Assembly (NCBI GenBank): GCA_035934535.1
Contig: DASYXS010000173.1
Span: 1 to 18,381 of the forward strand
Direction of reading: 5' to 3'
From: DASSJF01 sp035934535
GTDB lineage: Bacteria; Sysuimicrobiota; Sysuimicrobiia; Sysuimicrobiales; Segetimicrobiaceae
Length of the DNA stretch: 18,381 bases
Under the pieces are notes generated by a model, which was not told the origin of the DNA, searched no databases, and saw nothing but the letters and a program-made list of their open reading frames with translations. The position numbers were made by a program, and so were the translations under genes. Positions 7,097 to 13,449 of this stretch are shown piece after piece. Position 1 is the stretch's first letter. Each line of letters begins with the position of its first letter.

Positions 7097-8158
7097 TCAT
7101 TCATGATAAGATCCGGCGACGAATGGCCGGAGCGATGCCGGGATGTCCGCGGCCCGGCCTCCGGCGCGAGCCGGGACGCCGAGGATTCCGCGCGCGGCGA
7201 GGAGTCCGCGGCCTTCCCGGCCGAGGAGAAACGCGACGAAGCGCACCGCTCCGTCCGCGTTGCGCGCGGAGGACGGGATCGCGACCGTATAGAGGATCGG
7301 GGCCCCCCGGTATGTCACGCCTCTCGGGTCAACGTAGGTCACGCCGTGGTAGAATGCCGCGAAAGCGGGGTCCGCGAGGTTGAGCGCCGGGGGCAATGTG
7401 AAGTACGGCAGCCTCTGAGCGATCGCCTCGACGAGATAGAAGAACCCGGCGTCGAGCTGCCCGGACGCGAGCCGGCCGATCAGCGCCTCTTCCGGGAAGA
7501 TCTGCTGCGGGTTCTCCTCCGTGCCGAGCAGCCGTCCCGCCAAGCCTGGATCGCGGTAATACCGCTCCGCGAGACGAAGGACAAAGAGGGTCCGGTAGCC
7601 CTTGGGGTCAAGCGCCGGGTCGGTGCGTCCCAGACGCAGTCCCGGGGTCGCCAGCACCCGGAACCATGCGCGGCGCCGCAGCGCCGGATCGCTCCGGCCG
7701 GCGGGTCCGGGATCCGCGGCCTCTCGAAGTGCCGGCGCGAACCGGCTTCCGGGGGCGTAGGCGACGACCATCGACGTGCTGCCGAAGGTCAAGAACCACG
7801 GGACCGACGGCGCGCCGGTACGCCGGGCCAGGATCTGGTTGACGGCCGGGTCGGCGCTCACGAACACGTCGGCCGGCGCGAGCCCGTCCCGGATGAGGTG
7901 CGCGAGCGCCGTTGACCCCCCGGCTCGGCCGAGGACCGGGATCCCGGATCGGCGCGTGAACGCGGGTCCGAGCTCGCGCTCGAAGACGTTGACGAGGGAT
8001 CCTGCATAGAGCACCCGCACCGGGGCTGCCCCCGCCGACGCCGATCGCGGCCCGCGCCTATCGCCTCCCCCGTCCCCCGCGAGCACGAGGACCGTCACCA
8101 GGGTCATAACGGCCGCCCGTACGGCCGGGACGTATCCGACGCGCCTCATCGGGGTCAT
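7097..8158 (-). CDS. wtpA: Tungstate/molybdate ABC transporter substrate-binding protein, WtpA-type
   Basis: The extracytoplasmic binding component of an oxyanion importer, 353 residues. The N-terminus has Arg residues, a hydrophobic core (about 11-27) and an Ala/Gly-rich stretch ending near ASAGA (40-44), consistent with a signal peptide. The mature part starts with VRVLYAGSL (47-55) and shows GRAGGSTALAHLIRDG and DVFVSADP. The block GRTDPALDPKGYR (177-189), followed by LAERYY, is characteristic of WtpA/TupA-like tungstate or molybdate binders rather than classical E. coli-type ModA. It is the last gene of the operon; its ATG overlaps the TGA of the ATPase gene as ATGA. A second ATG nine bases later is an equally usable start. 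Tungstate versus molybdate specificity cannot be told from sequence. Confidence 0.82.
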   Translation of the reverse strand: MTPMRRVGYVPAVRAAVMTLVTVLVLAGDGGGDRRGPRSASAGAAPVRVLYAGSLVNVFERELGPAFTRRSGIPVLGRAGGSTALAHLIRDGLAPADVFVSADPAVNQILARRTGAPSVPWFLTFGSTSMVVAYAPGSRFAPALREAADPGPAGRSDPALRRRAWFRVLATPGLRLGRTDPALDPKGYRTLFVLRLAERYYRDPGLAGRLLGTEENPQQIFPEEALIGRLASGQLDAGFFYLVEAIAQRLPYFTLPPALNLADPAFAAFYHGVTYVDPRGVTYRGAPILYTVAIPSSARNADGAVRFVAFLLGREGRGLLAARGILGVPARAGGRAADIPASLRPFVAGSYHE

Positions 8159-9258
8159 CTCACCTGTGAGGATATGACGGCCGCCGCGGCCGGCCGCGGC
8201 GCTTCTGGCTCGAGCGCGTGGCTCGCGCCGTCCGGGATGGCGACCTCGACCATGGTGCCCGGAGCGGGCGGGCGGCCCGCGACCCAGGCTTCGAGCCGAG
8301 TCCCGTTCGCCGCGAGCAACACGGTCGCGCCCACGCGCCGGGGAAGAACTTGAAGAACGCGCGCTTCGACGGCCTGAGGGTCATGGCTGCCGGCGGGTCC
8401 GAGCCGCAGTCCTTCCGGGCGGACGCACACTTGGACGCTCTCCACTGGACGCTCTCCACGGCCGGCGGGGGTGGCCACGCGCAGCAGGAACAGCCCGGCG
8501 CGCACCACCGCGACCCCGTCTTCCCGTCCGACGACTCGACCGCTGAGCACGTTCGCCGCGCCGACGAGACGCGCCACCGTGGCGGTGCGCGGCCGCGCGG
8601 CCACGTCGGCCGGCGCTCCGCTCTGGACGACCCGTCCGCCGACCAGCACCACGATCATCTCGCCGAGCACGTGGGCCTCGTCGAAGTCGTGCGTCACGAC
8701 GACCACCGGCAGGTCGCGCGCCTCGACGAGGGCGATGAGGTCTCGGCGCAGCTGCTCGCGGACCGGCGCGTCGACCGCCGAAAACGGCTCGTCGAGCAGC
8801 AGCGCCCGCGGGTCGCTCGCCAGCGCGCGGGCCAGCGCCACGCGCTGCCGCTCCCCCGCGGACAGATCGGCCGGGCGGCGCTCCCCGTACCCGGGCAGCC
8901 CGACCGCGGCGAGCAAGGCGAGCGCCCGCGTCGGCTCGCGGCCGCGCCAGACCCGCCGCATCCCGTACGCGACGTTCGCGGCCGCGTCGAGGTGCGGAAA
9001 CAGCGCGTCACCCTGCAGCACGGCGCCGGCCCGCCGGGACCACGGCGGGACGTTGATGCCCCGTTCCGTATCGAGCAGCACCGTTTCTCCGATCGCGACG
9101 TAGCCGCGCGGCGGCACGAGGAACCCCGCCATGCACTGCAGCGTCATGGTCTTCCCGGCGCCCGAGGGGCCGAAGAGCACGGTCCGCCGGTGCATCGACC
9201 GGAACGATACGTCGAGCGTGAAATCGCCCAGACGGCAGGCCGCGGCAACGGTCAGCAC
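8155..9258 (-). CDS. wtpC: Tungstate/molybdate ABC transporter ATP-binding protein
   Basis: The 367-residue cytoplasmic ATPase of the importer. Walker A GPSGAGKT is at residues 30-37 and the Q-loop Gln at 82. The signature is DLSAGERQR (132-139, LSAGE instead of the commoner LSGGQ). Walker B ALLLDEP is at 152-158 and the switch His at 190 in VVVVTHDFDEA. Beyond about residue 230 there is a regulatory C-terminal part with an oligobinding (TOBE-like) domain, ARVLQVLPRRVGATVLL and EAWVAGRP, as in ModC/CysA-type ATPases. The start is GTG at 9256-9258 with GGTGAG (9265-9270) six bases before it; that site overlaps the permease stop codon. A longer upstream frame reads through the permease gene in another frame and was rejected. 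modC is an equally valid name. Confidence 0.88.
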   Translation of the reverse strand: MLTVAAACRLGDFTLDVSFRSMHRRTVLFGPSGAGKTMTLQCMAGFLVPPRGYVAIGETVLLDTERGINVPPWSRRAGAVLQGDALFPHLDAAANVAYGMRRVWRGREPTRALALLAAVGLPGYGERRPADLSAGERQRVALARALASDPRALLLDEPFSAVDAPVREQLRRDLIALVEARDLPVVVVTHDFDEAHVLGEMIVVLVGGRVVQSGAPADVAARPRTATVARLVGAANVLSGRVVGREDGVAVVRAGLFLLRVATPAGRGERPVESVQVCVRPEGLRLGPAGSHDPQAVEARVLQVLPRRVGATVLLAANGTRLEAWVAGRPPAPGTMVEVAIPDGASHALEPEAPRPAAAAVISSQVR

Positions 9259-9265
9259 GGGCCGC

Positions 9266-10138
9266 TCACCATCGCCGGCCGGCCGCCCGCACGACCGCGA
9301 GGGCCGCGATCCCGAGCGCTGCGAGGATCGCCGCGATCGGAAGCGCCGCGCGCAGTCCTTGAGCGCCGAACTGGACGAACAGGTACACCGGCAGCGAATA
9401 CGGATGATACGCCAGCATGACCGTCGCGCCGAACTCGCCGAGCGCGCGCAGCCACGCAAGCGGCAGGCCGGCGAGGATACCGGGCCACGCCAGCGGGAGC
9501 GACACGCGGAAGAACGTCCGCAGCGGTGGGACCCCGAGCGCGTACGAGACCCGCTCGAGCGCCGGATCGACCCCGGCGAAGGCGACCTGCGCCGCCACGA
9601 TCAGAAACGGCGCGGCGACGAAGACCTGGGCGAGCACGATGCCCGGCCACGCGTCGGCGATTTGAATGTTGCGGGCGTCGAGCCACCCGCCGACGAAGCC
9701 GCGCGGGCCGAAGACGGTCAGCAGCAGCAGCCCCCCGGCCAGCGGCGGCACCACGAGCGGCAGGTAGACCGCGGCCGCGACGAGGGCTTTGCCTCGAAAG
9801 TCGCCGCGGGCGAGGACGTAGGCGAGCGGCACCCCAAGGACCACCGCGATCGCGGTCGAGACCGTCGCGGTCACCACGGACACGCCGACGGCGCCGGCGT
9901 TGATCGCGTCCCGCGCCGCCGCGATCGTATCGGCGCGGCCGAGGGAGGCGAAACCGACCAGGAACGGCACCGCGAGGTAGAGCACGAGCACCGCGCCGAG
10001 CGCGGCGAGGATCGCGGGAAGACGCCGGGACGCCCGCGCGGCCTCGGAGGCGCCCGCATCGGGACGCCCGGCGAGACGGGAGTGCTCGTCTGCCCGGAAC
10101 AGCGCGTCCATGGTGTCCGATGCCGTCGGCCGTGCCAT
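9266..10138 (-). CDS. wtpB: Tungstate/molybdate ABC transporter permease
   Basis: The 290-residue inner-membrane permease of the importer. After a polar N-terminus (about 40 residues) there are about six hydrophobic segments, the first near residues 42-66 and the last near 265-285. The cytoplasmic EAA loop that contacts the ATPase is visible as the ALGVPPLRTFFRVSLPLAWP segment followed by LRALGEFGATVMLA, typical of ModB/WtpB/CysT-type permeases. It is the first gene of the operon wtpB-wtpC-wtpA, and translation of wtpC probably couples to its stop. The ATG at 10136-10138 lies only nine bases after a predicted -10 element, so the message may be almost leaderless. An ATG at codon 10 (10109-10111) is an alternative start but has no good ribosome site. 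Confidence 0.88.
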   Translation of the reverse strand: MARPTASDTMDALFRADEHSRLAGRPDAGASEAARASRRLPAILAALGAVLVLYLAVPFLVGFASLGRADTIAAARDAINAGAVGVSVVTATVSTAIAVVLGVPLAYVLARGDFRGKALVAAAVYLPLVVPPLAGGLLLLTVFGPRGFVGGWLDARNIQIADAWPGIVLAQVFVAAPFLIVAAQVAFAGVDPALERVSYALGVPPLRTFFRVSLPLAWPGILAGLPLAWLRALGEFGATVMLAYHPYSLPVYLFVQFGAQGLRAALPIAAILAALGIAALAVVRAAGRRW

Positions 10139-10147
10139 CGCCCTGCC

Positions 10148-10176
10148 AGTATACTTGACGCGGCGGCGGGTGAAAA
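10148..10176 (-). promoter_or_regulatory. Predicted sigma-70-type promoter of the wtpBCA operon
   Basis: On the - strand a -10 element TATACT (10148-10153) and a -35-like TTTTCA (10171-10176) are separated by 17 bases. The -10 matches five of six consensus bases; the -35 matches four. Transcription should begin near 10141, leaving about three bases before the wtpB ATG. The -35 lies inside the T-tract of the upstream terminator. AGTATACT is itself a palindrome, so the -10 could also be read on the + strand, where no gene follows. Confidence 0.4.
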
Positions 10177-10215
10177 AGCGGGCCGGGGCGGCCGGCTGCT
10201 GCGGGCCGCCCCGGC
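10173..10215 (-). terminator. Rho-independent terminator of the stalk-domain protein gene
   Basis: A perfect 12-bp GC-rich stem (10204-10215 pairing with 10182-10193) with a 10-base loop (10194-10203) lies 31 bases after the stop of the 484-residue protein gene. In the - strand direction it is followed by CCCGC-type bases and then five T residues (10173-10177). This is the clearest intrinsic terminator in the window. Confidence 0.72.
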
Positions 10216-10246
10216 GACGTAACTCCTGCCGAAACCCGGCCCGACT

Positions 10247-11701
10247 CTACTGCAGCGTGGTGTTGACCGAGGTCGACGGTGAACGCGCCGCGCCCGTATA
10301 GTCCACGAGGACCGCGGAAATCGTCACGTTGACCCCGCGCACCGGCGGCGCCTGCGTGAATGTCGCCGACCAGTTGCCGTTCCGGTCGGCCGTCACCGTC
10401 TGCGTGCCGAGCGTGCCCTGTATGGGGAAGAGCAGCACGGTACCGTTATAGTCCGCTTGGACCTTGACGAGCGAGCCGGGCGGCGCGGTGCCCGTCACCG
10501 TGAAAGGTGTGTGGACGGGGCTTCCCGGGCCCGGCTGCGTGATCACCGGGGCGCCGCCCGCGGCGGGCGGCACGTTCGCCGATGCGGTGATCGTTACCGG
10601 GCTCGGCGCCGTTTGCGTCAAAACCTGTCCGTTCGGCGCCGTCAGCGACACGACCACGGAGGTGTTCTGAATGTAGTCGCCGGGCTGGACGGCGTAGTTG
10701 CCGACGTACGTACCGGGCTGGTTTGCCGATTCGGTCATCGGAACGCCGCTCCGGAGCCCGGTGATCGTAAAGCCCGAGGTGCCGTGCGCCGGACCCGTCG
10801 CGACGACGGTCATCACGTCTCCGGACACCAACGGGCGCCCGGTCGGCGTCACGGTCACCGATGTAATGGCCCCGGCGGACGGAGCCGTGGGCGTGAACGA
10901 CGCCTGTACGTTCTGCGCCGTGCCGGACTGGTCGGCCGTCACCTGGACGGAGTCACCAGGTCTGAGCGCGCTGAGGGACACCGGCCCGCTCACGCCCGTG
11001 ACCGCGTTCTGGCGCACGATCGTCGTACCGGAAACGATGTTGTAGGTGTACACTTGGCCGTTCGGCGTCTGGACCAACAGCTGGCCCGGATACGCCGTGG
11101 CATTCACGCGCACAACCGCGCCCGAGATCGTCGCCGGCACGGCGGGCGGGTAGACCGTCGGCGGATAGGATTGCGCCGGCGGGTAGGACTGCGATGGCGG
11201 GTAGGGTTGCGACGGCGGGTAGCTCACCGGCGGAGCGGTGAGCGCTCCCTGGCTCGTGATCTGGACCGTGGACGACGCGGCGTCCCACGTCACCCCGGCG
11301 CCGAGCGCCTGGCTGACGAAGCGCAGCGGCACAAGGGTCCGGCCGCCGACCAGCATCGCCGGCACGTCCAGGAACTGCGCCTGCCCGTTGACGAACGCCT
11401 GGGGCAACCCGATCCGCAGCGAGACGCTCGTCGTGCCGCTCTGCGCGAGCACGGTCTGCGACGTCGGATCCCATGCCACCGTGGCCCCGAGCCGCTCGAA
11501 CACACCGCGGAGCGGGACGAGCACCCGCCCGTTGGCCATGACCGGGGCCTGGTCGAAGTACACCGGACTGCCGTCCACGAATACTTTCACATAGGGTGCC
11601 GGCGTCTGTGCTACGGCCACGGAAGCGAGGCCGGCGCCTAACGCCGCCACCAGGACGGCGCTGACGAGCAATCGCTGTATCGGTCGTCGATCAAGTCTCA
11701 C
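10247..11701 (-). CDS. Secreted stalk-domain (copper amine oxidase N-terminal-like) protein with Ig-like C-terminal domains
   Basis: A 484-residue exported protein. A signal peptide is clear: MRLDRRPIQR, a hydrophobic core to about residue 28 and a site after AVA (31). Two consecutive stalk-type repeats follow, at about 38-90 and 98-150. Both have the hallmark of copper-amine-oxidase N-terminal-like domains: VMANGRVLVPLRGVFERLGATVAWD, then MLVGGRTLVPLRFVSQALGAGVTWD. A Tyr/Pro/Gln linker of six-residue units (160-188) comes next. Then a beta-rich domain (about 191-270) and two Ig-like segments (about 277-372 and 384-484) end the protein. No amine-oxidase catalytic domain is present, so it is probably a cell-surface binding or structural protein. 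The GTG at 11699-11701 is preceded by AAGGAGGAGAGG; 16 more upstream codons are open but carry that site. Confidence 0.85.
   Translation of the reverse strand: MRLDRRPIQRLLVSAVLVAALGAGLASVAVAQTPAPYVKVFVDGSPVYFDQAPVMANGRVLVPLRGVFERLGATVAWDPTSQTVLAQSGTTSVSLRIGLPQAFVNGQAQFLDVPAMLVGGRTLVPLRFVSQALGAGVTWDAASSTVQITSQGALTAPPVSYPPSQPYPPSQSYPPAQSYPPTVYPPAVPATISGAVVRVNATAYPGQLLVQTPNGQVYTYNIVSGTTIVRQNAVTGVSGPVSLSALRPGDSVQVTADQSGTAQNVQASFTPTAPSAGAITSVTVTPTGRPLVSGDVMTVVATGPAHGTSGFTITGLRSGVPMTESANQPGTYVGNYAVQPGDYIQNTSVVVSLTAPNGQVLTQTAPSPVTITASANVPPAAGGAPVITQPGPGSPVHTPFTVTGTAPPGSLVKVQADYNGTVLLFPIQGTLGTQTVTADRNGNWSATFTQAPPVRGVNVTISAVLVDYTGAARSPSTSVNTTLQ
11160..11228 (-). repeat. 18-base tandem repeat encoding SYPP(A/S)Q linker units
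   Basis: On the + strand GGCGG(G/A)TAGG-type units recur every 18 bases at 11160, 11178, 11196 and 11214. They encode six-residue repeats SYPPSQ, PYPPSQ and SYPPAQ in the stalk-domain protein. A less regular YPPTVYPPAVP continues the linker to about 11136. It is a spacer between the stalk domains and the Ig-like part, and a candidate site for length variation. Confidence 0.75.
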
Positions 11702-11709
11702 TGCCGATA

Positions 11710-11721
11710 CCTCTCCTCCTT
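11710..11721 (-). promoter_or_regulatory. Strong ribosome binding site of the stalk-domain protein
   Basis: AAGGAGGAGAGG lies eight bases before GTG 11699-11701 (13 from its AGGAGG core). It decides the start against the longer frame from 11749, in which this sequence would be coding. Confidence 0.65.
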
Positions 11722-11776
11722 TCAGTGCTGTTGGTGCGTCCTGCGTCACTGCATCGCACTTACGCTGAGAAACGCA

Positions 11777-11802
11777 CGGGGGAGGGCGTTCGCCCTCCCC
11801 CG
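11777..11802 (-). terminator. GC-rich hairpin after the small secreted protein gene, possible terminator or attenuator
   Basis: A perfect 11-bp stem (11777-11787 with 11792-11802) with a four-base loop lies 32 bases after the stop at 11835 and 75 bases before the next start. The bases that follow on the - strand are only moderately T-rich (GTGCGTTTCTC). Termination may therefore be partial, leaving read-through into the stalk-protein gene, for which I see no separate promoter. Confidence 0.5.
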
Positions 11803-11834
11803 CGCCGTCCAGCGGCGAACTAACGAACGCCGTC

Positions 11835-12098
11835 CTACATGCCGCGCTGCTGATTAACGATGCGCACCGCCTCTTCGCGGGTGAGCCACTGCCCCGTCTG
11901 CTGGAACACCAGGTACCGGAGATATCCGGCGAGGGACATGTAGTTCGCTTCCGCGGAGAACGGCTTCAAGTTGGCGACGTTGGGATACTGACCCTGGGTC
12001 TGCGTCGCCGGGGTTGTCGCCGGTTGAGTCTGGGCCATGGCCGCGCCGGCGAACGACAGGACCATTACGCCGAGTACGAGCAACGCGATCTTGCGCAT
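11835..12098 (-). CDS. Small secreted protein of unknown function
   Basis: An 87-residue protein. MRKIALLVLGVMVLSFAGAAMA is a textbook signal peptide with cleavage after AMA (22), leaving about 65 residues. The mature part begins with a Gln/Thr/Pro-rich stretch (23-38). It continues with a short helical region, FSAEANYMSLAGYLRYLVFQQTGQWLTREEAVRIVNQQ. I do not recognise the family. The ATG at 12096-12098 has AGGGAGGG at 12103-12110, four bases upstream. A frame from 12149 would add 17 residues without a ribosome site and was not used. It precedes the stalk-domain secreted protein in the same direction, with a hairpin between them, so both may be envelope proteins expressed together (inference). 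Confidence 0.75.
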   Translation of the reverse strand: MRKIALLVLGVMVLSFAGAAMAQTQPATTPATQTQGQYPNVANLKPFSAEANYMSLAGYLRYLVFQQTGQWLTREEAVRIVNQQRGM

Positions 12099-12175
12099 AC
12101 AACCCTCCCTTTGTCCAAATGTGAATCGTTTGTGCCGTCCTTCGAACACCGGTTTCGCGGTCCCGCCGGCGCGGG

Positions 12176-12195
12176 TCGGTCCCTATCGGTCCCTA
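12176..12195. repeat. Perfect 10-bp tandem repeat in the intergenic region
   Basis: TCGGTCCCTA occurs twice back to back (12176-12185 and 12186-12195). A third TCGGTCC lies at 12219-12225. The repeat interval equals about one helical turn, so a regulator could bind both units on the same face. The repeats lie 78-127 bases upstream of the small secreted protein start. A CCCGC/GCGGG hairpin (12162-12175) is directly next to them. Function is inference. Confidence 0.5.
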
Positions 12196-12242
12196 ACTGT
12201 CGGTAGTCGCTTGCTGCATCGGTCCGAATCGGCGCCGCCCCG

Positions 12243-12305
12243 TTATCGCAGGAGCATGTGACCCGTGGCGGCAAGGATCAGCAGACCGAGGAGCAGAAAA
12301 ATCAT
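12243..12305 (-). CDS. Tiny membrane peptide of 20 residues
   Basis: A short ORF, ATG to TAA, encodes MIFLLLGLLILAATGHMLLR: an almost uninterrupted hydrophobic segment ending in His and Arg, as expected for a single-span membrane peptide. GGAGGGGGTG at 12313-12322 is an excellent ribosome site, about seven bases before the ATG, and a predicted promoter lies at 12352-12379. It is too short for standard gene callers. Nothing similar is known to me. Possible roles are a small subunit of a membrane complex, a regulatory or leader peptide for the secreted protein 144 bases downstream, or a type I toxin-like peptide. The strength of the ribosome site is the main evidence; chance cannot be excluded. 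Confidence 0.5.
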   Translation of the reverse strand: MIFLLLGLLILAATGHMLLR

Positions 12306-12312
12306 GCGCTTT

Positions 12313-12322
12313 CACCCCCTCC
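12313..12322 (-). promoter_or_regulatory. Strong ribosome binding site for the 20-residue ORF
   Basis: GGAGGGGGTG is followed by AAAGCGC and ATG at 12303-12305. No larger gene begins here, so the site points to translation of the tiny ORF. Confidence 0.5.
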
Positions 12323-12334
12323 CGTTGCCCCTCT

Positions 12335-12344
12335 CTACATGTAG
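12335..12344. promoter_or_regulatory. Perfect 10-bp palindrome at the predicted transcription start, candidate operator
   Basis: CTACATGTAG is a perfect palindrome beginning seven bases after the predicted -10 element at 12352-12357. That position suits a repressor that blocks initiation. No regulator gene is adjacent. Confidence 0.3.
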
Positions 12345-12351
12345 CCGCTCT

Positions 12352-12379
12352 ATTATTTCCCTGACGGGAGCGCAGCCAA
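12352..12379 (-). promoter_or_regulatory. Predicted sigma-70-type promoter upstream of the tiny ORF and secreted-protein genes
   Basis: On the - strand TTGGCT (12374-12379) and AATAAT (12352-12357) are separated by 16 bases. The AT-rich AAATAATAG stands out in this GC-rich DNA. The predicted start near 12345 gives a leader of about 40 bases before the tiny ORF. Transcription could continue into the secreted-protein genes. Confidence 0.35.
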
Positions 12380-12386
12380 ACGCGAT

Positions 12387-12403
12387 ACCGGCGAGACGCC
12401 GGT
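12387..12403 (-). terminator. Short hairpin after the Gfo/Idh/MocA gene, weak terminator candidate
   Basis: ACCGGCG-AGA-CGCCGGT forms a perfect 7-bp stem with a three-base loop, 35 bases beyond the oxidoreductase stop. The following - strand bases contain only TTT, so it is at best a weak intrinsic terminator. It separates that gene from the predicted promoter at 12352-12379. Confidence 0.35.
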
Positions 12404-12438
12404 TCGGATTTGCCGGTGGGAAATCGGTGCGTAACGCG

Positions 12439-13437
12439 CTAGGAGACGACCGGTTCGGGAAGCGGCAGGGGGACGGATCGGCCTTCGCGCGCCGCCTGGT
12501 AGGACGCCTCGACCAGTTCCGTCGCGCGATAGCCGTCGGCCGCGGTCGCCGCGGGAGCACGCTCGCCGAGCACGGCGTCGATGAACAGCCGGTCTTCGAT
12601 CACGTACCCCCACTTCTGCTCAAACGGCATCGCGCCGCAGTCGATCGCCTCGACCTGCGCGCGCGCGCCGGCGCTGAACGCGGCGCGCTCGAGCTCCTCG
12701 GTCACGACAGAGGCGTGATCGCCGTAGATCTCAACGCGCTCCGAGGGAAAGAGCCAGCTCGCGTGCGCCACGCTCGTCAGGGACGTGATCAGTCCGCTGC
12801 GGAACCGCAGCAGGAGGGTGAACGCGTCCGGCTCCGCGTAGAGGCTCTGCCGCGCCCATCCCTGCACCTCCGCGGCGTCGCCGAAGAGAAAACGGGCCAT
12901 GTCGAAGAGGTGCACCGGCGTCTCGTAGAGATATCCGCCGGTCACTTTCGGATCCGAGGTCCACGGCGGCTGGCGCAGCTCCCCGCGGTTGTGCTTGAGC
13001 TGCGCGGCGAGGGGCCGCAGGCGGCCCTCGTCGATCAGCCGCCGCGCGAACGCGTACACGTTGGCGAACCGCCGGTTGAACCCCACCTGGTAGACGCCGC
13101 GCGATTGCTCGGCCGCGCGGCGGATCCGGAATGCTCCCTCGAGCGACGTGGCCATCGGCTTTTCGGAGAACACGTGCGCGCCGTGGGCGAGTGCTCTGAG
13201 CACCGGCTCGACGTGATGGGTGTTCGGCGTCGTGACGTACACGGCGTCCGCGCCGGCGTCGAGGAGCGCGGCGAGATCCGGCAGCGGCGCCGTTTGCGCT
13301 TCGGCGGCGAGGCGGGCGGCCGCGGCCGGGACGACGTCGGCGATGCCGACGAGCGAGACCCGCGCGTCCGCCTTGAGGTTGAGCGCGTGAAGGCGCCCGA
13401 TGAAGCCGGCGCCGAGAATCCCGACTTTCACTGGCAT
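12439..13437 (-). CDS. Gfo/Idh/MocA-family NAD(P)-dependent oxidoreductase
   Basis: A 332-residue cytoplasmic dehydrogenase of the family that oxidises inositols, sugars and sugar derivatives. The Rossmann motif GAGFIG is at residues 9-14. The family Lys is in SEKP (91-94). The catalytic His-Asp block is GGYLYETPVHLFDMARFL, with His176 and Asp179. The length is typical. The substrate cannot be read; myo-inositol 2-dehydrogenase-like enzymes share these motifs, but no other inositol genes are nearby. The ATG at 13435-13437 has AGGA very close; a GTG two codons later would be spaced better, and the difference is small. The stop of the STAS gene lies 12 bases upstream, so the two genes are probably cotranscribed. 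Confidence 0.9.
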   Translation of the reverse strand: MPVKVGILGAGFIGRLHALNLKADARVSLVGIADVVPAAAARLAAEAQTAPLPDLAALLDAGADAVYVTTPNTHHVEPVLRALAHGAHVFSEKPMATSLEGAFRIRRAAEQSRGVYQVGFNRRFANVYAFARRLIDEGRLRPLAAQLKHNRGELRQPPWTSDPKVTGGYLYETPVHLFDMARFLFGDAAEVQGWARQSLYAEPDAFTLLLRFRSGLITSLTSVAHASWLFPSERVEIYGDHASVVTEELERAAFSAGARAQVEAIDCGAMPFEQKWGYVIEDRLFIDAVLGERAPAATAADGYRATELVEASYQAAREGRSVPLPLPEPVVS

Positions 13438-13449
13438 GGTCCTGAACGT

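Noticed and set aside
5783..7915. 710-codon open frame on the + strand
   Set aside because: It runs antisense through the MoxR and WtpA genes, is Arg/Gly/His-rich and matches no family; long antisense frames are expected in DNA this GC-rich.
10139..10246. Molybdenum-cofactor riboswitch or ModE site upstream of wtpB
   Set aside because: The stretch is taken up by a simple terminator hairpin and the predicted promoter; there is no room for an aptamer and no ModE-like inverted repeat.
11160..11228. CRISPR array or regulatory iterons
   Set aside because: The 18-base repeats are in frame, have no spacers and encode a regular six-residue linker.
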